Shown: positions 38,001 to 44,277, counted from the first letter of the stretch. The stretch: DNA of 64,000 nt from CBDBUR01 sp965212075 (GCA_965212075.1 OZ243043.1:1240001-1304000); one strand, 5' to 3'. The notes: generated by a model from the sequence alone, not told the origin. Numbers and translations: made by a program.

Positions 38001-38361
38001 CGTTTTCGAATCTTACGCGACTCACATTTCTAAATAAGATTCTTTGCGCTTCAACAATTGTGCCAGCATTGGTGAATTGGACTTGAGCGCCTACCCCACT
38101 AGCTGTATTAAACTCAATTGTGCCCGTCGTGGTGAAGCTCGCAGAATTAAAAATAATGTCTTTACTTGCTTCTGTGCGTCTTCGAGTGATAAAGGTATAG
38201 CTTCGGGTGTTGGTGACTGCGTCATTTGGCGCAATCATCCAGTCAAAAATCGTGAATGGCACTTCGGCTGAGCTGGACAAAGTGATATTCAGTTCATCCA
38301 CACTATCCGCAATGTCAACAAAAGTCGTTGCATTATATTCCGGAGACACCAGAACCAACAT
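27727..38361 (-). CDS. Giant TPS exoprotein, middle fragment (frame 2 of 3)
   Basis: This 3,544-codon frame continues the exoprotein. It has no signal peptide or secretion domain of its own, so it is not an independent secreted protein. The frame is open upstream of the ATG to 38421, overlapping the end of the first fragment (38394), so a frame change within 38397-38421 would join them. Content is again beta-helix repeats such as LTLNAGITGSGNVAL and SLTLMTGGALELTG, with about ten tryptophan-methionine boxes and two long Cys loops (DCSHGAQAADC, DCSNEEQDAEC). It ends at a TGA inside a 1.3-kb tandem duplication. Deleting one base in the preceding GCCGCGTCTG would restore the reading AGLIIELGSAVS found in the sister copies. 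Confidence 0.75.
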   Translation of the reverse strand: MLVLVSPEYNATTFVDIADSVDELNITLSSSAEVPFTIFDWMIAPNDAVTNTRSYTFITRRRTEASKDIIFNSASFTTTGTIEFNTASGVGAQVQFTNAGTIVEAQRILFRNVSRVRFENGNLTLRATGGSLRDLPDFNDAHQLTLEGGSISFLSSVDNVIATGGLTITGSLSHGGALELNAGTNTLALNGNVATTSGELTLVAGAITAGGTGARVISSAGSLSIFSSLSYGGGALTLMADSTSGTLTLTGDVTTSAGALTLTANGISIADGVAALELESSGNLTLSGSWQRGNMATDLTFTAGGELSLTGDIGMSGAAFGGVIFSVGVSSLPGANSIAAAGANVIAATFRIAYPNLADTDENVFAADDAIGNLELTSDGTNEILPRYQLGNAIHFFLPVPLDAHTAVDCSHGAQAADCAITRDAGDPADNVIAGDDFAATNSITISIGDRDLDFRTGSGSGEIVIEAERISITARAILIGSRPLTIRATGASGSGLTLSADITGTAADVSTTIALSSTRDFLIRGGPDFNIGGAKLTLTVSGFVRGLTVDGGLVRVIAGELEITQNSILGSAIFTGSSGDRASSFDRLTILAMTGGGTQATHDWMFAAGRTVSIESKGDGTTGSIRIDGIAAAAAVTIKAENFIRVDGNIGTSGSPLTGLLTLDGEVFFSGSSSNIEIYATGITFQNGTNAISASRSLTLNAGTGTLTLDRGIATQGNPLTLTAGTITLTGTGARTFRGDRGLTITGAITYSGGSLTLRAGPADLAAATTQTLTLNSDATVSGAGNGLTLSAGTIALGGSASATRTFQAAGDLIAVGALTRLTAAVDLTLTSDGDVTFSGDIGTSSAPFGDVVISVGRDDLPLTRIAAAEEANLFAASFSIRYPNLPNNAGNVASAANSVRRNINFTLAGAAVPLYFLSGTAVTPVPPLDTNTATDCSNEEQDAECLITRAEDDPATSITAGTDFSATTSVTITIGDRNLDFSGGNGAITISAKTVSITAGNIILGMRSLTITASAGSLTLNAGITGSGNVALTASGSGKSVAIGRDLGASLELLAGTLTVTAPSVTFGTGARTINFNGNIQFNGSIGHTGNLFISGDAVTTDAITTSGGLLDLNGSSSLTLRGNIMATGSDITLSSNTISLGAGAREITNAGGDIFIFGPITHTAALTVNASGGLFLDGDITLTGSNKLTLTGGTGINLDASLTLMTGGALELTGEIDDSDDSTDSRTLTLDAAGGDVTLNDNVRLTGAGSALTINSGGTITRGGTDRLILDADSLTLQQDSAFAEAFAADAASSPPFQLLVGSGQTLALTTAAAQNTYSWMFATGRITSLESTGGAITIGAALTAAAAAVTFKASGGINVNFDIGTSGSPLTGLLTLDGNVVFGGTGGRAIYATGITFTGTITGTAANRALTLNAGSAALTLVGGTIDTGTAALSLAGSTIRRSGNTTFEGGAITITGEVQDNRALTVTASNVLTLNGNINIGSSTLILEGSTISLGGNTTIRGGTITITGEIDESANNRALTVIAANNLMLNSNINTGTANLQLTTTSGATSIIASESITLAGSTITFNSDIEVSASKAIELTVTALRNIVLGGDLRLGFTSRAHVITLTAGTGADVNDGAIQNNGESRNVLASSTFGRLVFTQDVPFASGLFSSPANFVDRASLTITGSAQQELHQWMNDLAQNHLTIISGGELRIGRNIGGDLSDITFDASVIRFTGSPARSLVATANLSLSGNIIAENGLTLNSPVLNLDEDVTSISSTAGDISFASGSVVTFRASSLEINAAGNMILSATSISDEPAANNAALTLRAGRNITINNPLEIGGALDIVAGSVEGFDPDQDQTGAITFSSTSLSINAASISLTQDDPALLNTANAPADFSATPSVSYSGNPALIPEPPLPTWFTVTSLGPEIGDGTANVVLTAANITMISDSVFITVDAGTNAITLGADVPSGTITLVSTTTLVIRAASLDLGDRALVFMADGAILRIGGNILNAGGIDLGAGGMILFTQSAASEIRASNPAGGVLTITASEITTEGDNDLLIRSDSGLALNANVNVGAGRLTLRADVDAITSTISTGTGTLTAGVVELNQASTTSFGGTAPFTFAGSVGHLILRSNTADQRSEAWMFVDGRDFEYRGAHFRFRGTLATLNLPASDFTITVDSIDIRVALNITANNINITSTDSATESASSITLSAAENLTFSVPTNITGTVSLTAGTSGTGEISGTAAINAGVVSLTQPAFTATAPLPVTTGELRLTATAAGDHVLHPWMAVSGRDLSFTANPGAVVLNGDFEIDLAALTLTGSSGISLGSDAGLFADAITLSGAITSAGNHALVVRARNGAITLNNNINIGTGALTLRGTAPLSLGGDITLTGGAVRFRSVIDTSADNRALTVVASGVLTLENNINTGTAALSLMGASLALSGDITLTGGAITLAAAFDGSGNTSALTINAGGILTLNADINTGTADLALSAATSILFSADRMISGGTVSLITPNIMGAGQTLTISADTEITTQDSTAGTSVPMLNVGTLSLVQGNEFTLTAPFTLDALVSSLVIERIGVNVGQMVQGWMVSTGRALTVTATGRIRVGQDIDIGVAEAGDVLTLRGASIRVFGGGTLNARRVVLNGVIASRNVALTISAGDGGIVLEAGVTSITAGRDSEFDLTLGANDVIGVFEAASLTLAGDNITFNFADLTTAPTDLTIIAQRNVTITNNINLTAALLSDTAQTEGGRLDIRAGRAADQTGTITFTAGASARIRAASVTLLQDGDIFPTTVPADFETPDGTDIADTGNPEEVRINYDGAAAPDPIVWAQFVVFSTDPISLGSGTDFEITFADLARFGDVALNSRVSITLDAGGGMISFAADVTETDIRFEAPLITITAAGGFDLGEKSLTIIAAGGTLTLGATLTSSGDITLDAENIAFAGGQNRRVSGSLISITSANAITHTHNIIVRAAGNLTIEADITLPSTARLILEAGDDRDVNGAPVDNKGQVIFVGARSFTAGRIVLIADPADSATLDPSNGVLSFTATGAASATTMGILLGANLDAGSAAILINGGSGVITFNAVTLTGSPVTIQSNSAEDDRFASVPDGFDIVASGLVIELGSAVSRQDLQSWMVAGSRDLTIRMAHSAPILRIANNLSLDFGVRAVNLLPGGGRVLFVRAIDNDGNRIEDNIDLRAGTITLGGTLGGNGDFRSSTSSVMLTAGAGGVALMGDVSLTNDLTITTTGGGAVDLQGDNVSVGTNALAITGGTGVIGGRADGTTVLTAGTITLMQSAALTNAFQLADAVTSLTITVASSTAQPVMSWMASTDGNWDLALTNTGGDIAISSSVNVGAGDLTLTAASGGQIAVSGTGEIQLRGENITLGSAVTGASFTDRRLLVRAASALTVNGAITLTGANANLTLRAATFAPGTPMLDAAMVSLVSNGVFGGTAPFSFAAGVASLTFDARSTTNPQTVEGWMVPSSGSRTVTINANGISIVADVGGAANLVLDPRAGALSGPADGTTAVLTMARSVTIRANVALGEMDLVIGRAASDN

Positions 38362-38393
38362 GGCAGCATTAGATATTGCAAACTCGTCAGTGG

Positions 38394-41129
38394 TTACCAG
38401 ACTAAGCTGAGGGCGAGGCTTTCAATCGTAACATTCCCCCTGCCTGCATCCAGCGAGCCGGTTAAAATGAACGGCTCGCTAGCTCTACTACTGGCCAATA
38501 GAATATTTGAGTTGACTAATGTGACAGCGCCATCTATTTCCAACCCATTCACTTCTATATCCCAGTTTGTGGCGTCGGAATCTTCGCCTATAAATCTGAT
38601 CATCGGCGCGTCTAAGCGAACTGATATGGAAGGCCCGACAAGATCATCAGAGCTGCCCAGAGGCTCGTTAGAACTCTCAAACATCAACACTCCAGAAGAT
38701 ATCAAAGTAATGCGTGATTCTACCTCAACTACGTTAAACGGATTGGAAATCATCCATGGATAGACGGTCTGATCGCTGCCGCTCTCAATCGTGCGTGTAG
38801 CCCGATCGGCCGGCGTGCCCCCTCCGGTATGAATTTGAAAATCATTAGCGCCAAAGGCTGCATCCTGTTTCAGAAGAATATGCGTCCCCGTCAGCCGCGG
38901 CGTGCCGCTAGTTTGGATTGCGCCACCGGTGGCCTCCAGCCGAAGAATGCCCGATGAAAATGTTCCGCCATTTACAAGAGTCTGCGGATTGACATCGCCG
39001 CCCAAAACTAAATTTTGCGCCGCAATGACGGCAAGATTATACGCGCCAGCCGTAATCACGCCTTCAGCGAGCGCGCCGACGTTCACCTGCCCGTTCAACA
39101 TGATATTTTGACCGGTCAATGAGCGCGTCTCCACCACGTCGGGTGTAGTATCAGAATCCATCAAGCCGGCAATGTTGATCATTGGACTCGTCAAGGTGAG
39201 ATCGCCCGTGCCCGTATCAATGTCGGCGTTCAGGTTCAGGCTGCTGCCTGCGGCCTCGATGGTAAGGGTGCGGCCTTCCGTATCAATGCTGGCGGCGTTG
39301 ATCGTCACCGTCGGCGAGACGATCGTGATAGGTCCTGTGCCTGCAAAAGTGACCCTGCCATCTCCGTCAGCCGCATTGGTGACGCCCGCATTGATCGTGA
39401 TGCTCGTGTCCGCGCGCAAGTTTGACCCAAGGCCGGGATCGGCATCTACCCGATTAATGACGCATGCACCCACCGTACATCCTGTCGCCGGTGTCGGCGG
39501 CGGCGTCACCTGACCGAATTCATAAGTCGGAACAACCGCATTGCCGCCCGAATTTCGGAATGTGAGTCTGGCTATATCCGCCGCAACTTGGGCATGGGCG
39601 GTACTGGTGATTCCAGCGCGTCTAAATTGGAGAGTAATTCTTCTGGCTGTGAGCGTTACAGCGCTTGTTCTAATAACGCCCGATTCTAAAGTCAAAGTTC
39701 CCGAGCCAACATTGATATTTGCGCGAAGCTGCAAATTATTCACGTCCGTGCTGATTGAGCCTGTGGATAAAGTCAAAGTAAGCAACGTGGCAGTGATGGG
39801 TGCCGACACGCGCAAAGCACGGCTTGAACGCAACGTTAGAATCCCGCGAAATGCACTAATTGTGGCAGCGCTAATGATTGATCTTGAGCGCCCATTATCA
39901 GTCGCAGATAGACCGCCATCTGCGCTGTCTATGCCTCCGATCGGCACATCCTCTCCAGTAGTGGCAATTTCAATGATCTCCGGATCAAGCAGCAAATGGG
40001 CAACATCTATCCCTCCCAGATTTACCGCCGCTAAATGAACCTTGCCCGAAACTTCGGCAAACCCGTTGGGCGCCGTGAGCTGCCCATGAAACCATGTCGT
40101 CTCATCCGACCACACAATGACACGCGCTTCTTCGCCCGCGCCCGCATCCAAAAGCGCGCCCGCTTCTACCAACGTCCGCTGCGCCGTTTGAACATCACCC
40201 TTGCCCTGAAAATCTCCCCCAACTAATATCTCCGGCGCGCTCAACACCGCACCTGTCCGCACCGCAATAAAACGACCCGTCGTCTCTATCTTCTCATCCG
40301 CCTTGACTTCTGCCGAGACTTCACTGATCCCCTCTTCGCCGCCGGAAAGATAAATAACACCGCCGCGCCGCTCCAGCCTCGTCGCCTCAACCGTGCCGCC
40401 CACCGCAACAACATTGGTGCGCACCGACTGCGCCTCCTGCGCAGATAGAGAAACAATCCCACCTTGCGCTTTGATCTTGCCTTCATTGATGAGCCGCGCG
40501 CCGCGCGCCGCCTGCGTAATTTCAAAACCAACCGCAGCTCCCGCAAAATCCACCGTGAAGGACGAACCCGCGCCCAAAGATATATCGCCGCCTTTCGCGG
40601 TGATCTCACCCCTATTCTCAACCCGAATTGCCGCAAGCACAACGCCGCTAGCCCCTGCGGTAATCACACCATTATTGACAACCGCGCCGCCCGCGCCATT
40701 TAAATTCCAGCGCGCTCCATTTACGCCGCTGATGCGCGCGCTCGTCGCGAGCAGGCCGCCAACATTAACAATGGCGCCCCGACTAAACTGGACGCCATTT
40801 TGGTTTTCTAAAATCGTGATGCCGTTGGAGGTGTAATTGCCTGCGATATTGGTCGCGCCGCCATCTACACGAATTAGAAGCCGCGCTTGCGCGCTCGGCT
40901 GGTGCGCTTGCACACTTTCATGCGCCGCAATGTCAAAATTTGACCAGCGCGTCGCCAAAAAATCGCTGTTTTGGTAAATGTCCGTGTGCGCACCCGAAGA
41001 GGCGATGCGGCCCGAGCCTTTTGTGATTTCTCCGTTTCTCGGCGCTGCCAGAGCCCCTGAGCTCAACAGCGCGATTCCCAAAAAAATGCCGCTAAAACGC
41101 GCTAAAAATCCTGCCCCTGCATTCAACAC
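38394..41129 (-). CDS. Giant TPS exoprotein, N-terminal fragment with secretion domain (frame 1 of 3)
   Basis: This 911-residue piece carries the export signals. Residues 1-29 are a signal peptide (hydrophobic core GIFLGIALLSSGALAAP). Residues about 45-160 are the two-partner-secretion domain: RWSNFDIAAHESVQAHQPSA and ILENQNGVQFSRGAIVNVGG (the NxNGVxF signature). Conserved haemagglutinin-family motifs follow: VIVWSDETTWFHG at 337-349, FAEVSGK at 357-363 and LLLDPEIIEI at 379-388. The start is GTG at 41129. It should be exported by the Sec system and then through a TpsB outer-membrane pore, but no such gene is in the window. It ends with a premature TAA at 38394-38396. Confidence 0.85.
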   Translation of the reverse strand: MLNAGAGFLARFSGIFLGIALLSSGALAAPRNGEITKGSGRIASSGAHTDIYQNSDFLATRWSNFDIAAHESVQAHQPSAQARLLIRVDGGATNIAGNYTSNGITILENQNGVQFSRGAIVNVGGLLATSARISGVNGARWNLNGAGGAVVNNGVITAGASGVVLAAIRVENRGEITAKGGDISLGAGSSFTVDFAGAAVGFEITQAARGARLINEGKIKAQGGIVSLSAQEAQSVRTNVVAVGGTVEATRLERRGGVIYLSGGEEGISEVSAEVKADEKIETTGRFIAVRTGAVLSAPEILVGGDFQGKGDVQTAQRTLVEAGALLDAGAGEEARVIVWSDETTWFHGQLTAPNGFAEVSGKVHLAAVNLGGIDVAHLLLDPEIIEIATTGEDVPIGGIDSADGGLSATDNGRSRSIISAATISAFRGILTLRSSRALRVSAPITATLLTLTLSTGSISTDVNNLQLRANINVGSGTLTLESGVIRTSAVTLTARRITLQFRRAGITSTAHAQVAADIARLTFRNSGGNAVVPTYEFGQVTPPPTPATGCTVGACVINRVDADPGLGSNLRADTSITINAGVTNAADGDGRVTFAGTGPITIVSPTVTINAASIDTEGRTLTIEAAGSSLNLNADIDTGTGDLTLTSPMINIAGLMDSDTTPDVVETRSLTGQNIMLNGQVNVGALAEGVITAGAYNLAVIAAQNLVLGGDVNPQTLVNGGTFSSGILRLEATGGAIQTSGTPRLTGTHILLKQDAAFGANDFQIHTGGGTPADRATRTIESGSDQTVYPWMISNPFNVVEVESRITLISSGVLMFESSNEPLGSSDDLVGPSISVRLDAPMIRFIGEDSDATNWDIEVNGLEIDGAVTLVNSNILLASSRASEPFILTGSLDAGRGNVTIESLALSLVW

Positions 41130-41167
41130 AAATCAGATTCCCTGCCTTATTTCCTCTATACAAAAAC

Positions 41168-41197
41168 AAGTTAGCTTTGTTGATCACATAAAGTCAA
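41168..41197 (-). promoter_or_regulatory. Candidate sigma-70 promoter of the giant exoprotein gene
   Basis: Reading leftward, TTGACT (41197-41192) and TAACTT (41173-41168) are separated by 18 bp. Transcription would start near 41161, leaving about a 30-nt leader before the GTG at 41129. It lies back to back with the promoter of the DUF547 gene. Confidence 0.5.
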
Positions 41198-41254
41198 GAA
41201 AAAGAAGCGAAAATATAAAAGAGTTGAACAGAAAATGGGAACAAAAATCACATT

Positions 41255-41282
41255 TTGCTGATATGCCTCGCTGATATATAAT
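41255..41282 (+). promoter_or_regulatory. Candidate promoter of the DUF547 gene
   Basis: TTGCTG (41255-41260) and a perfect TATAAT (41277-41282) are 16 bp apart. The first in-frame ATG of the next gene is at 41289, only 7 bp after the -10 box, which suggests a leaderless or nearly leaderless transcript. Confidence 0.5.
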
Positions 41283-41288
41283 GCACGC

Positions 41289-42083
41289 ATGACGCGTCTG
41301 TTCACTCAATATTCTTTTTGGCAATATTCTTTCTGGCAATCCCCTTTCTGGCGTTCACTTTTGTTCGCTTTTGCGCTCACCCCCGCAAGCGCGGCATTCG
41401 CTCAACCGCGCCAGCCCGACCCCTACCGGCTTCTGCTCGCGCAATATATAAAGTCTGGCATCAAAAAAGACATTCAGGCAAATCTCGTCAATTATCGCGC
41501 TTGGGGCGCAGATCCGCTCCACCAAAAGGCGATCGCAAAACTCCTCCGCGCCCAGCCTAGCCGCCTCACCGGCAAAAAAAAGATGGCCTTTTGGATCAAT
41601 GCCTATAACCTCCTTACCATTGACCTCATCGTCAAACATCGCGAGCGCGAGAGCATCAAAAATCTAGGCTCATGGTGGCAATCCCCTTGGAAAGCCCATA
41701 CTTGGAAAATTGAAGGCCAGAACATCCACCTTGACCACATTGAACACAATATATTAAGGCCTATGGGCGACCCTCGAATCCATATGGCCATTAATTGCGC
41801 CTCCCTCTCCTGCCCCGATCTGCGCGCTGAACCCTATCACGCACAAAAACTCTCCCAGCAGCTTGATCAACAAACACGATCCTTCCTCAAAAATAAAGCC
41901 AAAGGTGTGCGCATCACGCAGGCTGGCCTCATCCCGTCATCCATCTTTAAGTGGTTCGCAACAGATTTCGGCGGCAAGCAAGGCGTCATTCGCTTCATCA
42001 GAAAATATCACCCCAAAATCTCCGCACAGACATCAATCAAAGATTATCTAGACTATGATTGGTCGCTTAATGATGAACAGTGA
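41289..42083 (+). CDS. DUF547 family exported protein
   Basis: The 264-residue protein has an N-terminal signal-like segment (LLFAFALTPASAAFAQ, about residues 25-40) and a DUF547 domain: KKKMAFWINAYNLLTIDLIV, then DPRIHMAINCASLSCPDLR, which are the hallmark segments. DUF547 resembles a cysteine-protease-type fold, but no function is established. The first 22 residues contain the repeat YSFWQYSFWQSPFW, made by a 15-bp tandem repeat. No ribosome site precedes the ATG. It is divergent from the giant exoprotein and converges on the DsbD-like gene (6-bp gap). A start farther in is possible, but I see no better candidate before the hydrophobic segment. Confidence 0.82.
   Translation: MTRLFTQYSFWQYSFWQSPFWRSLLFAFALTPASAAFAQPRQPDPYRLLLAQYIKSGIKKDIQANLVNYRAWGADPLHQKAIAKLLRAQPSRLTGKKKMAFWINAYNLLTIDLIVKHRERESIKNLGSWWQSPWKAHTWKIEGQNIHLDHIEHNILRPMGDPRIHMAINCASLSCPDLRAEPYHAQKLSQQLDQQTRSFLKNKAKGVRITQAGLIPSSIFKWFATDFGGKQGVIRFIRKYHPKISAQTSIKDYLDYDWSLNDEQ
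41307..41351. repeat. Threefold 15-bp tandem repeat at a gene start
   Basis: CAATATTCTTTTTGG, CAATATTCTTTCTGG and CAATCCCCTTTCTGG follow directly and encode QYSFW, QYSFW, QSPFW at the extreme N-terminus of the DUF547 protein, before its signal-peptide core. Confidence 0.85.
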
Positions 42084-42089
42084 TGACCG

Positions 42090-44174
42090 TTAATTTTTTG
42101 CCCTCACCTGCGCCCGCGCTGACGCCAAGCCCTCAAGCAGAGCCCGCTTGCTCAAAATCTCGCTCAGAATCTCCCTGCCGCCGCGCCGATAGATCGCGTT
42201 AAAAGGTATGCCGCCGCGACCCTGTTTGCGAATGAAGCGCGTAATGTCTTCGTTCACATTGGTCAAATCACCCGCCATTAAATAAATATCGCCGCCGCCC
42301 AAAGCCGCCCGCACCTCTTCGTCCAACAGCACGTTGACCTTATTATACTTGCACGTCAGACACCAATCGGCGGAAATATCCATAAATATAATTTTGCCGC
42401 TTCGTCTTTGCGCTTCAAGATCACGCTCGCTGAAAAAATGCCAAACCAGCCCGTCTTGCCGCAGAGTTCTCTCCGGCGAAGTTAAAGGAACAAAGGCGGG
42501 CACAGCAATCGCTGCAAAAATGATTCCCAGCGCCGCATAACGACGCAAGGGCGATCGCGTACCAGCCAATAACAGCAAAGCAACATGAAACGCGACAAAA
42601 AAACCAAACGCCGCCCAAACACCTATTTGCCCCGCCGCGACCCATAGCAGCCAAAGTGCTGAACCATACAGCAAAAAAGCCGCGAAGTTTTTCACAAAAA
42701 CTGTCCAGCGGACAGAGCTGGGCAAAAAATTTCGCCCCTGCGGCCATAGCCATAAAATCATCCACGGCATCGCCAAGCCGCAGGCGATCGCAAAAAATAC
42801 CGCCACAATCACCGCCAAAGATTGCGCCAGCGCAAAACCAACCGCGCTGCCAAGAAAAGGCGCCGTGCAGGGCGATGCCAGCAAAGCAATCGCGCCGCCA
42901 TAAAAAATATGAAACGCCGGTCGTTCCGGCTGAAACCGATCAAGCCAAAAATTGGCGCCGCTTTGCACCTTTGACATAAAGTCAAGCTGCAAAAAATCCA
43001 TCTGCGCAAACGCAAACAATAAAAGCACAGACATCATAAAAAGAACAAAAACCGGCTGTTGAAAATGAAACCCCCAGCCGACAATCTCGCCCGCTTGCTG
43101 CAAGCCATAAACAAGCAGCGCGAGCAAAATAAACGACAGCAAAATGCCAAAAATCGTCCAGCCTAATTGCGCGCGCATGCTGAGCCTGTGCGTCGGCTGC
43201 GTCATCTGAACGAGCTTCAACGAAATCACCGGCAAAACGCAGGGCATGATGTTGAGAATCAATCCGCCGAGAAAAGCCGATGCCAAAATAATCAAAAACG
43301 GCCAGAGCGCCTCGTCAAACAGAAATGACGATAATGGCGAGGGTGCGCCAAAAACTTGGTCAAAAATTTGACCGAAAATTTGAAAAGTGCCGCGATCGGT
43401 TTGCACAAGAATGGTTTTGATTTTTTTGATGATCTCTTGAGGCGGCGCGCCCGCCGATGCGTCGGTGAAGTTTTTATACGCCAGCAAGGCTGAAACTTCA
43501 TCGCCATCAAAAATCAGCTTTGGCGCGCGCAAAGAAACATCGCCCGCATCAACCAGCACATCGCGCACTTTGCCAAAAGATGCGGCGCGAAAAGAAATAT
43601 GAACAATGTTGCGGTCAGCCTTGATGTTCAGGCCAAAATCATCTTGCGCTGCGGGCTTGATGGGCGCTTGTCGCAATGCGCGCTGCACGTCGTCATCAGC
43701 CGCAGCGCGGCGCGCGCCAAAAGGCAGCGCTAGCTGCTCATCAAACGTATAAGGAATACAGACAACATCACAGACCGCATATTCCCCCGCCACACGCAGC
43801 TTTACGTCCTGCTGGGGATGCGGATTGGGAAATGAAAAAGGAATAATCACCTGATCGCCATAGACATAAGAATAAATGCCGTCTTGGTAAAAAAACCGCG
43901 ACGGCGCTGGCCAGTGAATGGAAATATCATGGCTGGCCGCGCGCACTTTGAGCGGCAGACCGGCATCACCGGCATTTTTCCAATAAGTCTTCCACTTGCC
44001 TTTGAGTTCAAACGCAAAGCCGCCATAAATGCGCGCATTATCGTAAGAGCCTAAAAAAATCCGAAACTTATGATTGTCCGCTGCCGCCTGCGCTTGATAT
44101 GACGCTGCCGCCGAAAAAATCAAAAGACTCGCAATAAAAAAGAAAATGAAAAAGAAAAGGTTTATCTTGGCCAT
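42090..44174 (-). CDS. DsbD/ScsB-like protein-disulfide reductase
   Basis: This inner-membrane protein moves electrons from cytoplasmic thioredoxin to periplasmic thiols. The 694 residues run as follows: a signal peptide (1-30), a periplasmic DsbD-alpha/ScsB-type domain with Cys135 and Cys139 (CDVVC), and a membrane core of about eight helices. The core has the conserved pair Cys312 (NIMPCVLP) and Cys436 (ASPCTAPF). A C-terminal thioredoxin-like domain follows with WCLTC (Cys605, Cys608). All three redox pairs are present, so it looks functional. The large N-terminal domain points to the ScsB branch rather than E. coli DsbD. A short internal repeat (IFGQIFDQVFG) lies at about 266-276. Confidence 0.88.
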   Translation of the reverse strand: MAKINLFFFIFFFIASLLIFSAAASYQAQAAADNHKFRIFLGSYDNARIYGGFAFELKGKWKTYWKNAGDAGLPLKVRAASHDISIHWPAPSRFFYQDGIYSYVYGDQVIIPFSFPNPHPQQDVKLRVAGEYAVCDVVCIPYTFDEQLALPFGARRAAADDDVQRALRQAPIKPAAQDDFGLNIKADRNIVHISFRAASFGKVRDVLVDAGDVSLRAPKLIFDGDEVSALLAYKNFTDASAGAPPQEIIKKIKTILVQTDRGTFQIFGQIFDQVFGAPSPLSSFLFDEALWPFLIILASAFLGGLILNIMPCVLPVISLKLVQMTQPTHRLSMRAQLGWTIFGILLSFILLALLVYGLQQAGEIVGWGFHFQQPVFVLFMMSVLLLFAFAQMDFLQLDFMSKVQSGANFWLDRFQPERPAFHIFYGGAIALLASPCTAPFLGSAVGFALAQSLAVIVAVFFAIACGLAMPWMILWLWPQGRNFLPSSVRWTVFVKNFAAFLLYGSALWLLWVAAGQIGVWAAFGFFVAFHVALLLLAGTRSPLRRYAALGIIFAAIAVPAFVPLTSPERTLRQDGLVWHFFSERDLEAQRRSGKIIFMDISADWCLTCKYNKVNVLLDEEVRAALGGGDIYLMAGDLTNVNEDITRFIRKQGRGGIPFNAIYRRGGREILSEILSKRALLEGLASARAQVRAKN

Positions 44175-44187
44175 GATCTATTTTAGC

Positions 44188-44277
44188 ATGAAAAAGAACA
44201 TGGAGACTATGAAAGTGGAGATTATGAAAGTGGAGATTATGAAAGTGGAGACCATGAGCAAGGGGAACTCTTTATGA
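44188..44277 (+). CDS. Possible 29-residue upstream ORF coupled to the SDR gene
   Basis: This short frame (MKKNMETMKVEIMKVEIM, then KVETMSKGNSL) is built from a 15-bp repeat that contains GGAG and ATG in every unit. It ends in a TGA that overlaps the SDR start (ATGA). It could be a leader whose translation couples to the SDR gene, or just a repeated ribosome-site and start-codon array. There is no homology to support a protein. Confidence 0.3.
   Translation: MKKNMETMKVEIMKVEIMKVETMSKGNSL
44203..44262. repeat. 15-bp repeat array carrying repeated GGAG and ATG
   Basis: The units are GAGACTATGAAAGTG, GAGATTATGAAAGTG twice, and a diverged GAGACCATGAGCAAG. Because each unit joins to the next through GTGGAG, a Shine-Dalgarno core precedes an ATG in each. 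The array fills the gap between the DsbD-like gene and the SDR gene. Confidence 0.85.
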
